DNA from: JAWXBM01 sp034440115
GTDB taxonomy: Bacteria; Pseudomonadota; Gammaproteobacteria; Xanthomonadales; SZUA-36
Direction: 5' to 3'
Length of the DNA stretch: 13,766 bases
NCBI GenBank assembly: GCA_034440115.1
Contig: JAWXBM010000040.1
Location: 1-13,766 of the forward strand
The notes under the pieces are model-generated. The model was not told the origin of the DNA, ran no database searches, and saw only the letters and a program-made list of their open reading frames with translations. Position numbers and translations under genes: made by a program. The stretch's first letter is position 1. Each line of letters begins with the position of its first letter. This document shows positions 5,929 to 13,620 of this stretch, piece after piece.

Positions 5929-6198
5929 ATGGCCATTGAAACTGATCACAGCATTCCGCTAAGACAAAAAGTGCAACTTGCGATACGACGTTATCTCGAA
6001 GACATGGGCGACTGTCAGGCAGAGAGTCTTTACCAGACCCTGTTATCTGAAGTAGAGCCCCCATTGATTGAGGAAGTGCTGCGGTTTACGCATGGCAACC
6101 AATCTCAGACCGCCCGCATACTTGGAATTACGCGCAATACCTTGCGCACCAAGCTGAACCGGTACGATATTCCGGTAAGTAATGGCCGTTTCGGCTGA
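5929..6198 (+). CDS. fis: DNA-binding protein Fis
   Basis: This 89-residue nucleoid protein bends DNA and acts as a growth-phase regulator of rRNA promoters and recombination. The N-terminal part (11-53) includes LRQKVQLAIRRYL and EVEPPLIEEVL, the dimer-forming helices. The helix-turn-helix is at about 57-79 (GNQSQTARILGITRNTLRTKL). It keeps the recognition-helix R69 and R73 equivalent to E. coli R85 and R89, while the neighbouring positions read T-R-N-T in place of N-R-G-T. The last ten residues run past the usual YGMN end. dusB, normally directly upstream of fis in gammaproteobacteria, is absent; fis has its own 126-nt upstream region. A TATAAA (5907-5912) could be its -10 box. The ribosome site is weak. 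Confidence 0.93.
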   Translation: MAIETDHSIPLRQKVQLAIRRYLEDMGDCQAESLYQTLLSEVEPPLIEEVLRFTHGNQSQTARILGITRNTLRTKLNRYDIPVSNGRFG

Positions 6199-6305
6199 GC
6201 GCAAGCCGGCTCACCAATACAGCATGCAACGGGCCTGCGCCCACCCAGGCTTTGATTTCGCGCCAGTTTTGACTACGTTCCCGAACTTTTCTGGAAGACA
6301 CTAAC

Positions 6306-7916
6306 ATGAATGAACTCTCGCGAACGGAGCAACGCTGGGCGCTGATCAGCGTTTCCGATAAAACCGGCTTGCTTGAACTGGCCAGCCAGTTACATGAGCT
6401 GGGTTTTGGTCTGTTGAGCACAGGCGGTACCGCTCGCACCCTGGCCGCTGCCGGAATCGCCGTTACCGAAGTGTCCGATTACACCGGATTTCCAGAGATC
6501 ATGGCCGGGCGGGTCAAAACCCTGCACCCACGTATCCACGGTGGTTTACTGGGACGTGCCGGCGCGGATGATGCAGTGATGCAGGAACAGGATATTCCGC
6601 GCATCCAGCTAGCGGTTATCAACCTCTATCCTTTTGAGGAAGTCACGGCGAAAGCGGACTGCAGCCTGGCAGACGCCATCGAAAACATCGATATCGGTGG
6701 TCCCGCCATGGTGCGCTCGGCCGCGAAAAACCATGCTTCGGTCGGCATTGTCACCAGTCCCGATCAATATGCCCGGGTACTGGAACAACTCAAACGTGGA
6801 GCAGGTCAGCTCAGCGATGCCTTCCGTTTCGAACTGGCCATCGCCGCGTTCAATCGGATTGCGCAATACGATGCAGCCATTGCCAATTACCTCTCGGCAC
6901 TGGAACCGGCCGGTGGCCAACTGGAATTCCCGCGACAACTGCACCAGTGTTTCAGCAAGATCATGGATTTGCGCTACGGCGAAAACCCGCATCAGCAAGC
7001 AGCCTGGTACCGCGATGCCACCGGTCCGGCAGGCGGCCCATCAATCGGCTTGGCCAAAGCCAGGCAGTTGCAGGGCAAGGAATTGTCCTTCAATAACATT
7101 GCCGATGCCGATGCGGCCTGGGCCTGTGCCATGCAGTTCGCCGCGCAGTTTAATGGCCAATTTGATAGTTCAGCCTGTGTAATCGTCAAACACGCCAATC
7201 CCTGTGGCGTGGCGGTAGCCGGCTTCGCACTGGAAGCCTATCAACGTGCTTTTGCCACGGACCCAACTTCGGCCTTTGGTGGCGTCATCGCCTTTAATCA
7301 GCCGGTGGATGGTGACTGCGCCCGTAGCCTGATCGCCCAGCAGTTCGTCGAAGTTGTACTGGCACCTTCGTTTACCCCCGAAGCACTGGCGGCACTGGCG
7401 GCCAAGCCGAACGCTCGAGTGCTGGAGTTACCGCTGAATGATTCGATACAGCAACTGGATGTAAAACGGGTTGCGGGGGGCTTGTTGGTGCAAACGGCTG
7501 ATAACCGTATCGTACTGCCGAAAGAGTGCAAAGTAGTCAGCCAGCGGCAACCCACCGAAGCGGAATGGCTGGACCTGATGTTCGCCTGGAAAGTCGCCCG
7601 CATGGTGAAATCCAATGCCATCGTTTACGCCGCCAGGGGCCAGACTCTGGGCATAGGCGCGGGCCAGATGAGCCGGGTGGATTCAGCCCGTATCGCGCGC
7701 TGGAAAGCGGCTGATGCCGGCCTGGAACTCAAAGGTGCCGCGATGGCCTCGGATGCTTTTTTCCCTTTCCGCGATGGTCCGGACACTGCGGCTGAAGCGG
7801 GCATTGCCAGCATCATCCACCCCGGTGGCTCGATGCGCGATGATGAAGTGATCGCAGCAGCCGATGAACATGGTCTGGCGATGGTGTTTACTGGTGTGCG
7901 CCATTTTCGACACTGA
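6306..7916 (+). CDS. purH: AICAR formyltransferase/IMP cyclohydrolase
   Basis: This bifunctional enzyme catalyses the last two steps of IMP synthesis: formyl transfer from 10-formyl-THF to AICAR, then ring closure to IMP. The 536-residue protein is close to E. coli PurH (529). The MGS-like cyclohydrolase domain (about 12-140) shows ISVSDKTG (14-21), STGGTA (38-43) and GRVKTLHPRIHGG (68-80, with K71). The transformylase domain shows MDLRYGENPHQ (220-230), GKELSFNN (257-264) and the catalytic VKHANPCG (294-301, K295-H296). The end reads PGGSMRDDEVI then FTGVRHFRH, the normal C-terminus. GGAAG (6293-6297) precedes the ATG by 8 nt. It follows fis by 107 nt and precedes purD by 82 nt, the order known from Pseudomonas. 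Confidence 0.98.
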   Translation: MNELSRTEQRWALISVSDKTGLLELASQLHELGFGLLSTGGTARTLAAAGIAVTEVSDYTGFPEIMAGRVKTLHPRIHGGLLGRAGADDAVMQEQDIPRIQLAVINLYPFEEVTAKADCSLADAIENIDIGGPAMVRSAAKNHASVGIVTSPDQYARVLEQLKRGAGQLSDAFRFELAIAAFNRIAQYDAAIANYLSALEPAGGQLEFPRQLHQCFSKIMDLRYGENPHQQAAWYRDATGPAGGPSIGLAKARQLQGKELSFNNIADADAAWACAMQFAAQFNGQFDSSACVIVKHANPCGVAVAGFALEAYQRAFATDPTSAFGGVIAFNQPVDGDCARSLIAQQFVEVVLAPSFTPEALAALAAKPNARVLELPLNDSIQQLDVKRVAGGLLVQTADNRIVLPKECKVVSQRQPTEAEWLDLMFAWKVARMVKSNAIVYAARGQTLGIGAGQMSRVDSARIARWKAADAGLELKGAAMASDAFFPFRDGPDTAAEAGIASIIHPGGSMRDDEVIAAADEHGLAMVFTGVRHFRH

Positions 7917-7998
7917 TTTCGCCATTGATTTGAACTACGATTCCGGTACTGAGCCAGAACAGTCTTAGAACAGACATAAAACAGGCAGAGACACGAAC

Positions 7999-9354
7999 AT
8001 GCAGGTATTGATTGTAGGCAGCGGCGGGCGTGAACATGCACTGGCCTGGAAGTGTGCGCAATCAACGCAAGTGGAAAAAGTATTTGTGGCGCCGGGCAAT
8101 GCCGGCACGGCTACCGAAGCGGGTGTGCAAAACGTGGCCCTGGCTGCCAACAACATCGCAGGCTTGCTGAACTTTGCCCGTGAACACAGAATAGACCTCA
8201 CCATCATTGGCCCGGAAGATCCGCTGGTGATGGGAATCGTTGATCAATTCAATGCAGCAGGCCTGTCCTGCTTTGGCCCATCCGCCGCCGCCGCCCAACT
8301 GGAAGGTTCCAAATCCTTTGCCAAGCAATTCATGCAGCGTCACGGCATTCCCACCGCCGAATATGGTCAGTTCACTGACGTCACCAAAGCGGTGCAGTAC
8401 ATCCGCGACAAGGGCGCGCCCATCGTGGTGAAAGCCGATGGCCTGGCCGCTGGCAAAGGCGTGGTGGTAGCACAATCCATTGCCGCAGCCGAAGCAGCGG
8501 TACTGGATATGCTGGCCGGCAATGCTTTTGGCTCAGCCGGGCACCGAGTGGTGATCGAAGAATTCCTGGCCGGTGAAGAAGCCAGTTTTATCGTCATGAC
8601 AGACGGCCAACACGCACTGGCCATGGCTACCTCGCAGGATCACAAGGCGGTGGGTGATGGTGACAAAGGCCCGAACACCGGCGGTATGGGCGCATACTCA
8701 CCGGCGCCCGTGGTGGACGCTACCTTGCATGAGCGGGTGATGCGCGAAGTCATTCAACCGGTGATCGATGGTATGGCGGCAGATGGACATCCATTCACCG
8801 GTTTCCTGTACGCCGGGTTGATGATCACACCGCAAGGCGATCCCAAGGTGATCGAATTCAACGTGCGTTTTGGTGATCCGGAAACCCAACCCATCATGCA
8901 GCGTTTGCAATCTGACTTGCCCGAACTGTGCCTCGCCGCCTTGCGCGGCGAACTGGACCAGTGCAGCACCGAGTGGGATTCGCGCTGCAGCCTGGCGGTC
9001 GTCATGGCCGCTGAGGGTTATCCGGGTCGTTATGGCAAGGGTGAGGTGATCAGCGGACTGGATAGTGATTTCCCTGAGAATGTAAAAGTCTTCCAGGCTG
9101 GAACTGCCATTAGCGAACAGAAAATTGTGACCTCCGGTGGGCGCGTGCTCTGTGTCAGCGCTTTGGGCGATAGCGTAGCTGAAGCGCAAAAGGCGGCCTA
9201 TGCAGGCTGCAAACAGATCCACTGGCCGGGCGCATTTCACCGCAATGATATTGGCTATCGCGCCATTGCCCGTGAAACCCAAACAAAAACCAAAGCACAA
9301 CCCGGCGCACAACCCGGCGCACAGGCCGGCACACAACCTGAAGAACAAAACTGA
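7999..9354 (+). CDS. purD: Phosphoribosylamine-glycine ligase (GARS)
   Basis: PurD, an ATP-grasp ligase, joins glycine to phosphoribosylamine to form GAR in the second step of purine synthesis. The 451-residue protein starts with VLIVGSGGREHALAWK (3-18). It has LIIGPEDPL-type sequence (68-76), the ATP-grasp PIVVKADGLAAGKGV (141-155), DHKAVGDGDKGPNTGGMGAYSP (214-235, phosphate loop) and the metal-binding EFNVRFGDPETQ (286-297). The conserved fold ends near residue 425, at GYRAIARE. A tail of about 26 residues then follows, rich in Q, P, G, A and T and encoded by 12-bp repeats (9295-9342), which E. coli PurD lacks. The stop TGA (9352-9354) shares its A with the uvrD ATG. The leader contains an AGAACAG direct repeat (7956-7962, 7967-7973). 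Confidence 0.98.
   Translation: MQVLIVGSGGREHALAWKCAQSTQVEKVFVAPGNAGTATEAGVQNVALAANNIAGLLNFAREHRIDLTIIGPEDPLVMGIVDQFNAAGLSCFGPSAAAAQLEGSKSFAKQFMQRHGIPTAEYGQFTDVTKAVQYIRDKGAPIVVKADGLAAGKGVVVAQSIAAAEAAVLDMLAGNAFGSAGHRVVIEEFLAGEEASFIVMTDGQHALAMATSQDHKAVGDGDKGPNTGGMGAYSPAPVVDATLHERVMREVIQPVIDGMAADGHPFTGFLYAGLMITPQGDPKVIEFNVRFGDPETQPIMQRLQSDLPELCLAALRGELDQCSTEWDSRCSLAVVMAAEGYPGRYGKGEVISGLDSDFPENVKVFQAGTAISEQKIVTSGGRVLCVSALGDSVAEAQKAAYAGCKQIHWPGAFHRNDIGYRAIARETQTKTKAQPGAQPGAQAGTQPEEQN
9295..9342 (+). repeat. 12-bp tandem repeats encoding the PurD tail
   Basis: GCACAACCCGGC occurs exactly at 9295-9306 and 9307-9318. Diverged copies follow at 9319-9330 (GCACAGGCCGGC) and 9331-9342 (ACACAACCTGAA). 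The unit is four codons, A-Q-P-G, so copy number can change without breaking the frame. Confidence 0.9.
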
Positions 9355-11546
9355 TGGATGTCTCCCACCTGCTGGACGAACTCAATGACCCGCAACGCGC
9401 GGCAGTAACCGCGCCAGAAGGTCATGTGCTGGTTCTGGCCGGCGCCGGCTCGGGCAAGACCCGCGTGCTGGTGCATCGGCTGGCCTGGCTGATTCAGGTG
9501 GGGCATGTTTCACCTTTGGGCATTATGGCCGTGACTTTTACCAACAAAGCGGCTGGTGAGATGCGCGAACGCGCCGGCAAGTTGCTGGGTATTTCCACCC
9601 GGCCGCTGTGGATAGGCACTTTTCACGGCATCGCCCATCGCCTGTTGCGCATGCACTGGAAGGAAGCCCGGCTGCCGGAAAATTTCCAGATCCTTGATGC
9701 CGACGATCAGCAAAGATTGTTGCGCCGCATCCTGCGCGAAGAAGGTTATGACGAATCGCAATGGCCGGTAAGACAGGCGCAATGGTTTATCAATGGCCGC
9801 AAAGACGAGGGTGAGCGGGCGCACCACATCGAACACATGGACCACCCGACCACTGCGGCCTGGGTGAACATTTACCAGCGTTATGAAGAATATTGCCAAC
9901 GCGGCGGGCTGGTGGATTTTGCCGAGCTGTTGTTGCGCGCCCACGAACTGTGGTTGGAACAACCGCAGGTTTTGCAACATTACCAGCGCCGGGTGCAGCA
10001 TTTGCTGATCGACGAGTTTCAGGACACCAATGCCATTCAGTACGCCTGGCTGCGCATGCTGGCCGGTAATACCGGGCAGGTGTTTGTGGTGGGTGATGAT
10101 GACCAGTCGATCTATGGCTGGCGCGGCGCCAAGGTCGAGAACGTGCAAAGTTTTGTGCGCGATTTCCCGGATGTGACCACCATCAAGCTGGAGCAGAATT
10201 ATCGCTCTACCGGCAACATACTGGAAGCCGCCAACGCGCTTATCTCGCACAACACCGGCCGCATGGGCAAGAAGCTGTGGACTGCAGACGAAGAAGGCGC
10301 AGCCATCCAGATCTATGCCGCCTATAACGAACAGGACGAAGCGCGTTTTGTGATCGAGCAGATCCGCCGCTGGATGGATGAAGGGCGCAAGGCAGAAGAG
10401 GCGGCCATCCTCTATCGCACCAGCGCGCAGTCGCGCTTGTTTGAAGAATATCTGCTGCGCGAGAGCATTCCCTATCGCGTGTATGGCGGTCAGCGCTTTT
10501 TCGAGCGACTGGAAGTGAAGGATGCTCTGGCTTATCTGCGCCTGCTGCAGAACCCGCATGATGATGCCGCGCTGGAGCGCGTGATCAACAAGCCCACCCG
10601 GGCCATCGGCGACAAGACCATTGCCGAGTTACGCATTCAGGCGCGTGAAGCTGGTGTCACTTTATGGACTGCGATCAATGCCTGTCTGCAGCAGCAAAAG
10701 CTGGCTGCGCGAGCCGCCGGAGCGGTGCAGGGCTTTGTTGACTTGATCAACGGCATGAATGAGCGCATGAAAGACTGGTCGCTGGGCAATCAGATGCAGG
10801 GCGTGATCGACGACAGTGATCTGATTTCGGCCTACGACAAGGAGCCACGCGAACGTTCGGAGACGCGCGTGGAGAACCTGCGCGAACTGGTGAATGCCGC
10901 TGACTCGTTTATCCTGCCCGCTGAAGATGCCGACGTGGGCATGAATGAACTACAGTCGTTCTTGAGCCGCGCAGCTTTGGAAGCCGGCGAAACCCAGGGC
11001 GAGAGCTGGGACGATTGTGTGCAACTGATGACGCTGCACTCGGCCAAAGGTCTGGAGTTCCCGCTGGTGTTTATGGCCGGTGTGGAAGAAGGTCTGTTCC
11101 CGCATCAACGTTCAATTGAAGAGGCTGGTGGCCGACTCGAGGAAGAGCGCCGCCTTTGCTATGTGGGCATTACCCGCGCTCGCGAACACCTGGTGATGAG
11201 TTATGCCGAGATACGGCGCATGCACGGCACCGAAAACTACTGCCGCCCATCGCGCTTTATCAATGAACTGCCGGCTGAGCGCTTGCAGGAAATTCGCCCA
11301 CGGGTGGCGCAGAACCGGCCCTGGGTACCCGCTTCACGGCCCACACCTGCTGTTGCGCGGGTTGCGCCCGTCAAAGGTCAGGAGTGGCCGTTCCGCCTGG
11401 GCCAGGGCGTGGAGCACCGCAAGTTTGGCGAAGGCACGGTGTTAGCCTTTGAAGGCTCGGGCGAACATACCCGCGTGCAAGTAAATTTCTCCAACGCCGG
11501 TACCAAGTGGCTGGTGCTGGCTTATGCCAACCTGGAAGCGAGCTGA
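9354..11546 (+). CDS. uvrD: DNA helicase II
   Basis: UvrD is a 3'-5' superfamily 1 helicase for nucleotide-excision and mismatch repair and for clearing RecA and stalled transcription complexes. The 730-residue protein parallels E. coli UvrD (720). Visible motifs are the Q motif (LNDPQRAAV, 10-18), Walker A AGAGSGKT (29-36), TFTNKAA (61-67), DEFQDTN (220-226), GDDDQSIYGWRGA (247-259), LEQNYRST (279-286), TLHSAKGLEFP (560-570) and EERRLCYVGITRARE (597-611). The C-terminal Tudor-like domain (about 681-728, FGEGTV and KWLVLAYANLE) is the part that binds RNA polymerase and UvrB in E. coli. Its ATG overlaps the purD stop by one nucleotide (TGATG), implying translational coupling. I do not recall purD-uvrD as a common pair. 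Confidence 0.98.
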   Translation: MDVSHLLDELNDPQRAAVTAPEGHVLVLAGAGSGKTRVLVHRLAWLIQVGHVSPLGIMAVTFTNKAAGEMRERAGKLLGISTRPLWIGTFHGIAHRLLRMHWKEARLPENFQILDADDQQRLLRRILREEGYDESQWPVRQAQWFINGRKDEGERAHHIEHMDHPTTAAWVNIYQRYEEYCQRGGLVDFAELLLRAHELWLEQPQVLQHYQRRVQHLLIDEFQDTNAIQYAWLRMLAGNTGQVFVVGDDDQSIYGWRGAKVENVQSFVRDFPDVTTIKLEQNYRSTGNILEAANALISHNTGRMGKKLWTADEEGAAIQIYAAYNEQDEARFVIEQIRRWMDEGRKAEEAAILYRTSAQSRLFEEYLLRESIPYRVYGGQRFFERLEVKDALAYLRLLQNPHDDAALERVINKPTRAIGDKTIAELRIQAREAGVTLWTAINACLQQQKLAARAAGAVQGFVDLINGMNERMKDWSLGNQMQGVIDDSDLISAYDKEPRERSETRVENLRELVNAADSFILPAEDADVGMNELQSFLSRAALEAGETQGESWDDCVQLMTLHSAKGLEFPLVFMAGVEEGLFPHQRSIEEAGGRLEEERRLCYVGITRAREHLVMSYAEIRRMHGTENYCRPSRFINELPAERLQEIRPRVAQNRPWVPASRPTPAVARVAPVKGQEWPFRLGQGVEHRKFGEGTVLAFEGSGEHTRVQVNFSNAGTKWLVLAYANLEAS

Positions 11547-11560
11547 GGTCGAGTACAGAA

Positions 11561-12448
11561 ATGCGCACTGATTCGCAGGAAATTAAACTCAAAACGCCAT
11601 TTCTGGAACTGGCCGCGCTGCGGTGGGGCGATCCGGCCGGAATTCCGCTATTGGCATTGCATGGCTGGCTGGATAATGCCGCTTCGTTCCTGCCCATGGC
11701 GCAGTATTTTGATGATATGAACATGGTGGCGCTGGACTGGCCCGGGCATGGCCATTCCGAACACCGGCACCCTTCTGCGAGTTATCACGTCACCGAATTC
11801 ATGTGGGACATCCATGCCGCCATGGACGCGCTGGGCTGGGATTCCTGCCACCTGCTGGGCCATTCACTGGGTGCAGCCGTCTCGTCCATTTTTGCTACCG
11901 CAGCGCCCGAACGACTGCGCAGCATCACTCTGATTGATGCCCTCGGCCCTTATGCCAACCAGGCCAGCGAAACGGCGCAGCAGTTACGACGCAGTTCGGC
12001 CGGTATTCGCAGCAAACCCCGGCCGCGCAAAACCTATGCCTCGGTTGACGACATGGTTCAGGCCCGTTTGGCCAACTCTGATTTGACAGAAGCAGCGGCG
12101 CGGCTCATCACAGGGCGTTCAGTTAATCAAACCGCTGATGGTTTCCAATGGAGCTATGATCCGGGGCTATACTGGACCACGCCGCATTATTTTTCCGCTG
12201 AACAAATTCTGGATTGTTTTCGCCACATCGAAACGCCCACATTGACCATCAGTGCCATGCCGTTTGCCAGTCAGGCGCGCGAACAGCATTATCAGCAACG
12301 CACCCAGGCCATACCCAATGGCCGGCATGAGTTAATCGAAGGTGGCCACCATATGCATATGGAACTGCCCGAGGTGCTGGGGAAGATGATTCACGACTTT
12401 ATTGCTGAGTATGATGATCCGGCCATGGCTTTGACCGCAGACAATTAA
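11561..12448 (+). CDS. Alpha/beta hydrolase, SERHL/Kraken-like
   Basis: This 295-residue serine hydrolase has the alpha/beta fold. HGW (34-36) provides the oxyanion region, DWPGHGHS (59-66) follows, and the nucleophile elbow is GHSLG (100-104) with S102. The catalytic histidine is in GGHHMH (261-266), H263 or H264. The usual acid after strand 7 is not obvious (TISAMPF at 229-235). D126 in LIDALGP, after strand 6, could serve as it does in some hydrolases. The HGWLDNA wording recalls the SERHL/Kraken subgroup; the substrate is unknown. The frame is open from ATG 11507 inside uvrD, but ATG 11561 is preferred: GAGG at 11545-11548 precedes it and homology starts there. It lies 14 nt after uvrD and 54 nt before pyrF, so it is probably in the same operon. 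Confidence 0.85.
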   Translation: MRTDSQEIKLKTPFLELAALRWGDPAGIPLLALHGWLDNAASFLPMAQYFDDMNMVALDWPGHGHSEHRHPSASYHVTEFMWDIHAAMDALGWDSCHLLGHSLGAAVSSIFATAAPERLRSITLIDALGPYANQASETAQQLRRSSAGIRSKPRPRKTYASVDDMVQARLANSDLTEAAARLITGRSVNQTADGFQWSYDPGLYWTTPHYFSAEQILDCFRHIETPTLTISAMPFASQAREQHYQQRTQAIPNGRHELIEGGHHMHMELPEVLGKMIHDFIAEYDDPAMALTADN

Positions 12449-12502
12449 GACAGCTCGCAATTATTCAGAGATTCCTCAATAACAGAACAGACAGGCAGCA
12501 AA

Positions 12503-13237
12503 ATGAACTCTCCGATCAAGCACCACATTCCCGCCCGCGAACGGCTGATTTTTGCCATGGACGTGGCCGATGCCGCGCGGGCTCGACAACTGATCAGCCA
12601 ACTGGGCGATTCGGTTTTGTTTTACAAGCTGGGTTTGGAGTTTTTCCTCTCTGGCAGCTATTTCGAGTTGGCGGCAGAATTACGCGCTGCTGGAAAAAAA
12701 GTATTTGCTGACCTCAAGCTGTTCGACATTCCAGCCACAGTGGCTGCCGCTGTCAGGCAACTGGCGCGGCATGAAGTGGATTTCTGCACGATTCATGGCA
12801 ACGACAGCATGATGCGCGCGGCGGCTGAGGCCAAAGGCCATATGAAAATTCTCGCAGTGACAGCTCTGACCAGCCTGGACCAGGGCGACCTGGATGACCT
12901 GGGCTTTAAGTGCGATGCCCATACGCTGGTTCTGTCTCGCGCCAAGCGTGCCTTGCAGTTGGGCTGTGATGGCGTGGTTTCATCCGGTCTGGAAGTGCCT
13001 GCCCTGCGCGCATCTGTGGATCATGCCTTGCTAACGGTTATTCCGGGCATTCGGCCAATTTTCAATGACGAAGCGCCCCCGGATGACCAACAGCGAGTGG
13101 TTACCCCAGCGCGCGCCATCAGCAGCGGCGCCGACTACCTGGTGGTAGGCCGCCCCATCCGCGATGCGGCTGATCCGCGCGCTGCGGCCGAGGCTATTCA
13201 GGCTGAAATTCTGCATACAATCAACCACACTGGTTGA
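12503..13237 (+). CDS. pyrF: Orotidine 5'-phosphate decarboxylase
   Basis: PyrF converts OMP to UMP, the last step of pyrimidine synthesis, directly after the reaction of PyrE (gene at 3585). The 244-residue TIM-barrel protein shows D20 (FAMDV), K42 (YKLGLE) and the catalytic D70-x-K72-x2-D75 array in ADLKLFDIPATV (69-80). H98 is in TIHGND, the phosphate and pyrimidine loop is PGIRP (181-185, R184), and VVGRPI (214-219) is conserved near the end. The x in DIPxT is Ala where many orthologues have Asn; the family pattern allows this. The ATG at 12503 has only a modest ribosome site (GGCAG, 12494-12498). The leader AGAACAGACAGGCAG (12484-12498) nearly repeats the purD leader. No clear terminator follows. 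Confidence 0.97.
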   Translation: MNSPIKHHIPARERLIFAMDVADAARARQLISQLGDSVLFYKLGLEFFLSGSYFELAAELRAAGKKVFADLKLFDIPATVAAAVRQLARHEVDFCTIHGNDSMMRAAAEAKGHMKILAVTALTSLDQGDLDDLGFKCDAHTLVLSRAKRALQLGCDGVVSSGLEVPALRASVDHALLTVIPGIRPIFNDEAPPDDQQRVVTPARAISSGADYLVVGRPIRDAADPRAAAEAIQAEILHTINHTG

Positions 13238-13492
13238 TTTCCAACAGTCGTTAAGCCCGAAGGCCGTGCAGCCTGGCGGTCCCGGGCCTTGGCCTTCAGC
13301 TTCCCTCGCTCCTGGGTCGTTCCGGCGATGCAGCCGCAAACGCCTGGATCGCTCTTCTGCATCCTGCACTCCGCGATGTTCACGGATCGCCCTGTGCTGG
13401 GTACAAACTTCAGGCGGTTTCTGTCTGACATCTGGACGGTTTGACCGTGGGCATTGCTTCACTAAGGAAGCAGGTCAATTTTCGATCGGGGC
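13238..13492. other. Intergenic region after pyrF, no clear gene
   Basis: No supported gene is visible. It contains a 7-bp inverted repeat (GAAGGCC at 13259-13265, GGCCTTC at 13291-13297) too widely spaced for a normal terminator, an ATCC-loop hairpin (13348-13378), and a minus-strand reading frame (13431-13198) whose first residues weakly recall YciH. Confidence 0.5.
13348..13378. repeat. Nested hairpin repeat with ATCC loop, copy 1
   Basis: The flanks GATCGCTCT (13348-13356) and CTCCGCGAT (13370-13378) are identical to those of a second copy at 13712. The outer stem is ATCGC/GCGAT. The inner stem is TGC/GCA (13359-13361 with 13367-13369), with ATCC in the loop. The inner arms differ from copy 2 but remain self-complementary. 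Confidence 0.65.
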
Positions 13493-13521
13493 TTGACAGT
13501 CTTAATCTTCAACATTACGAT
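13493..13521 (+). promoter_or_regulatory. Strong sigma70-type promoter
   Basis: TTGACA (13493-13498), a perfect -35 box, is followed after exactly 17 nt by TACGAT (13516-13521; 4 of 6 consensus bases, including the first T, the A and the final T). Initiation is expected near 13528. It is the best promoter in the window and does not face any known gene inside it. Confidence 0.7.
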
Positions 13522-13531
13522 ACAGTCGTAA
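13515..13531. promoter_or_regulatory. Palindromic operator over the -10 box
   Basis: TTACGA (13515-13520) and TCGTAA (13526-13531) form a perfect 6-bp inverted repeat with a 5-nt centre. It covers the -10 box and the expected start site, the position of a repressor operator. The size suits a TetR-type dimer, but no regulator gene lies in the window. Confidence 0.55.
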
Positions 13532-13603
13532 CTGATTAAAATAACTAACAAACAAAGCGGTGGGCTGCAAAGACAAGGCCAAAAAAGAATGTTAACGATC
13601 CTC

Positions 13604-13618
13604 TCCGGCTCTGCCGGA
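13604..13618 (+). other. Small hairpin TCCGG-CTCTG-CCGGA
   Basis: A perfect 5-bp stem with a 5-nt loop sits 2 nt before the terminator stem. Its arms repeat the TCCGG/CCGGA ends of that stem, so the 5' arm here could pair with the terminator's 3' arm in an alternative fold. Confidence 0.5.
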
Positions 13619-13620
13619 TT

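Noticed and set aside
6199..6305. Purine riboswitch or PurR operator before purH
   Set aside because: No purine aptamer core and no PurR-like palindrome could be seen in the 107-nt gap.
9510..10559. 349-codon minus-strand ORF
   Set aside because: It is fully antisense to uvrD, whose helicase motifs occupy the other strand without interruption.
11507..11560. Upstream start for the alpha/beta hydrolase
   Set aside because: It lies inside uvrD; the extra residues have no family similarity, and ATG 11561 has a nearby GAGG.
13259..13297. Terminator for pyrF from GAAGGCC/GGCCTTC
   Set aside because: The loop is 25 nt and no T-run follows on the plus strand.
13031..13496. ORFs on both strands overlapping the pyrF end and downstream region
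   Set aside because: They have no domain and no ribosome site, and they partly overlap the sure gene pyrF.
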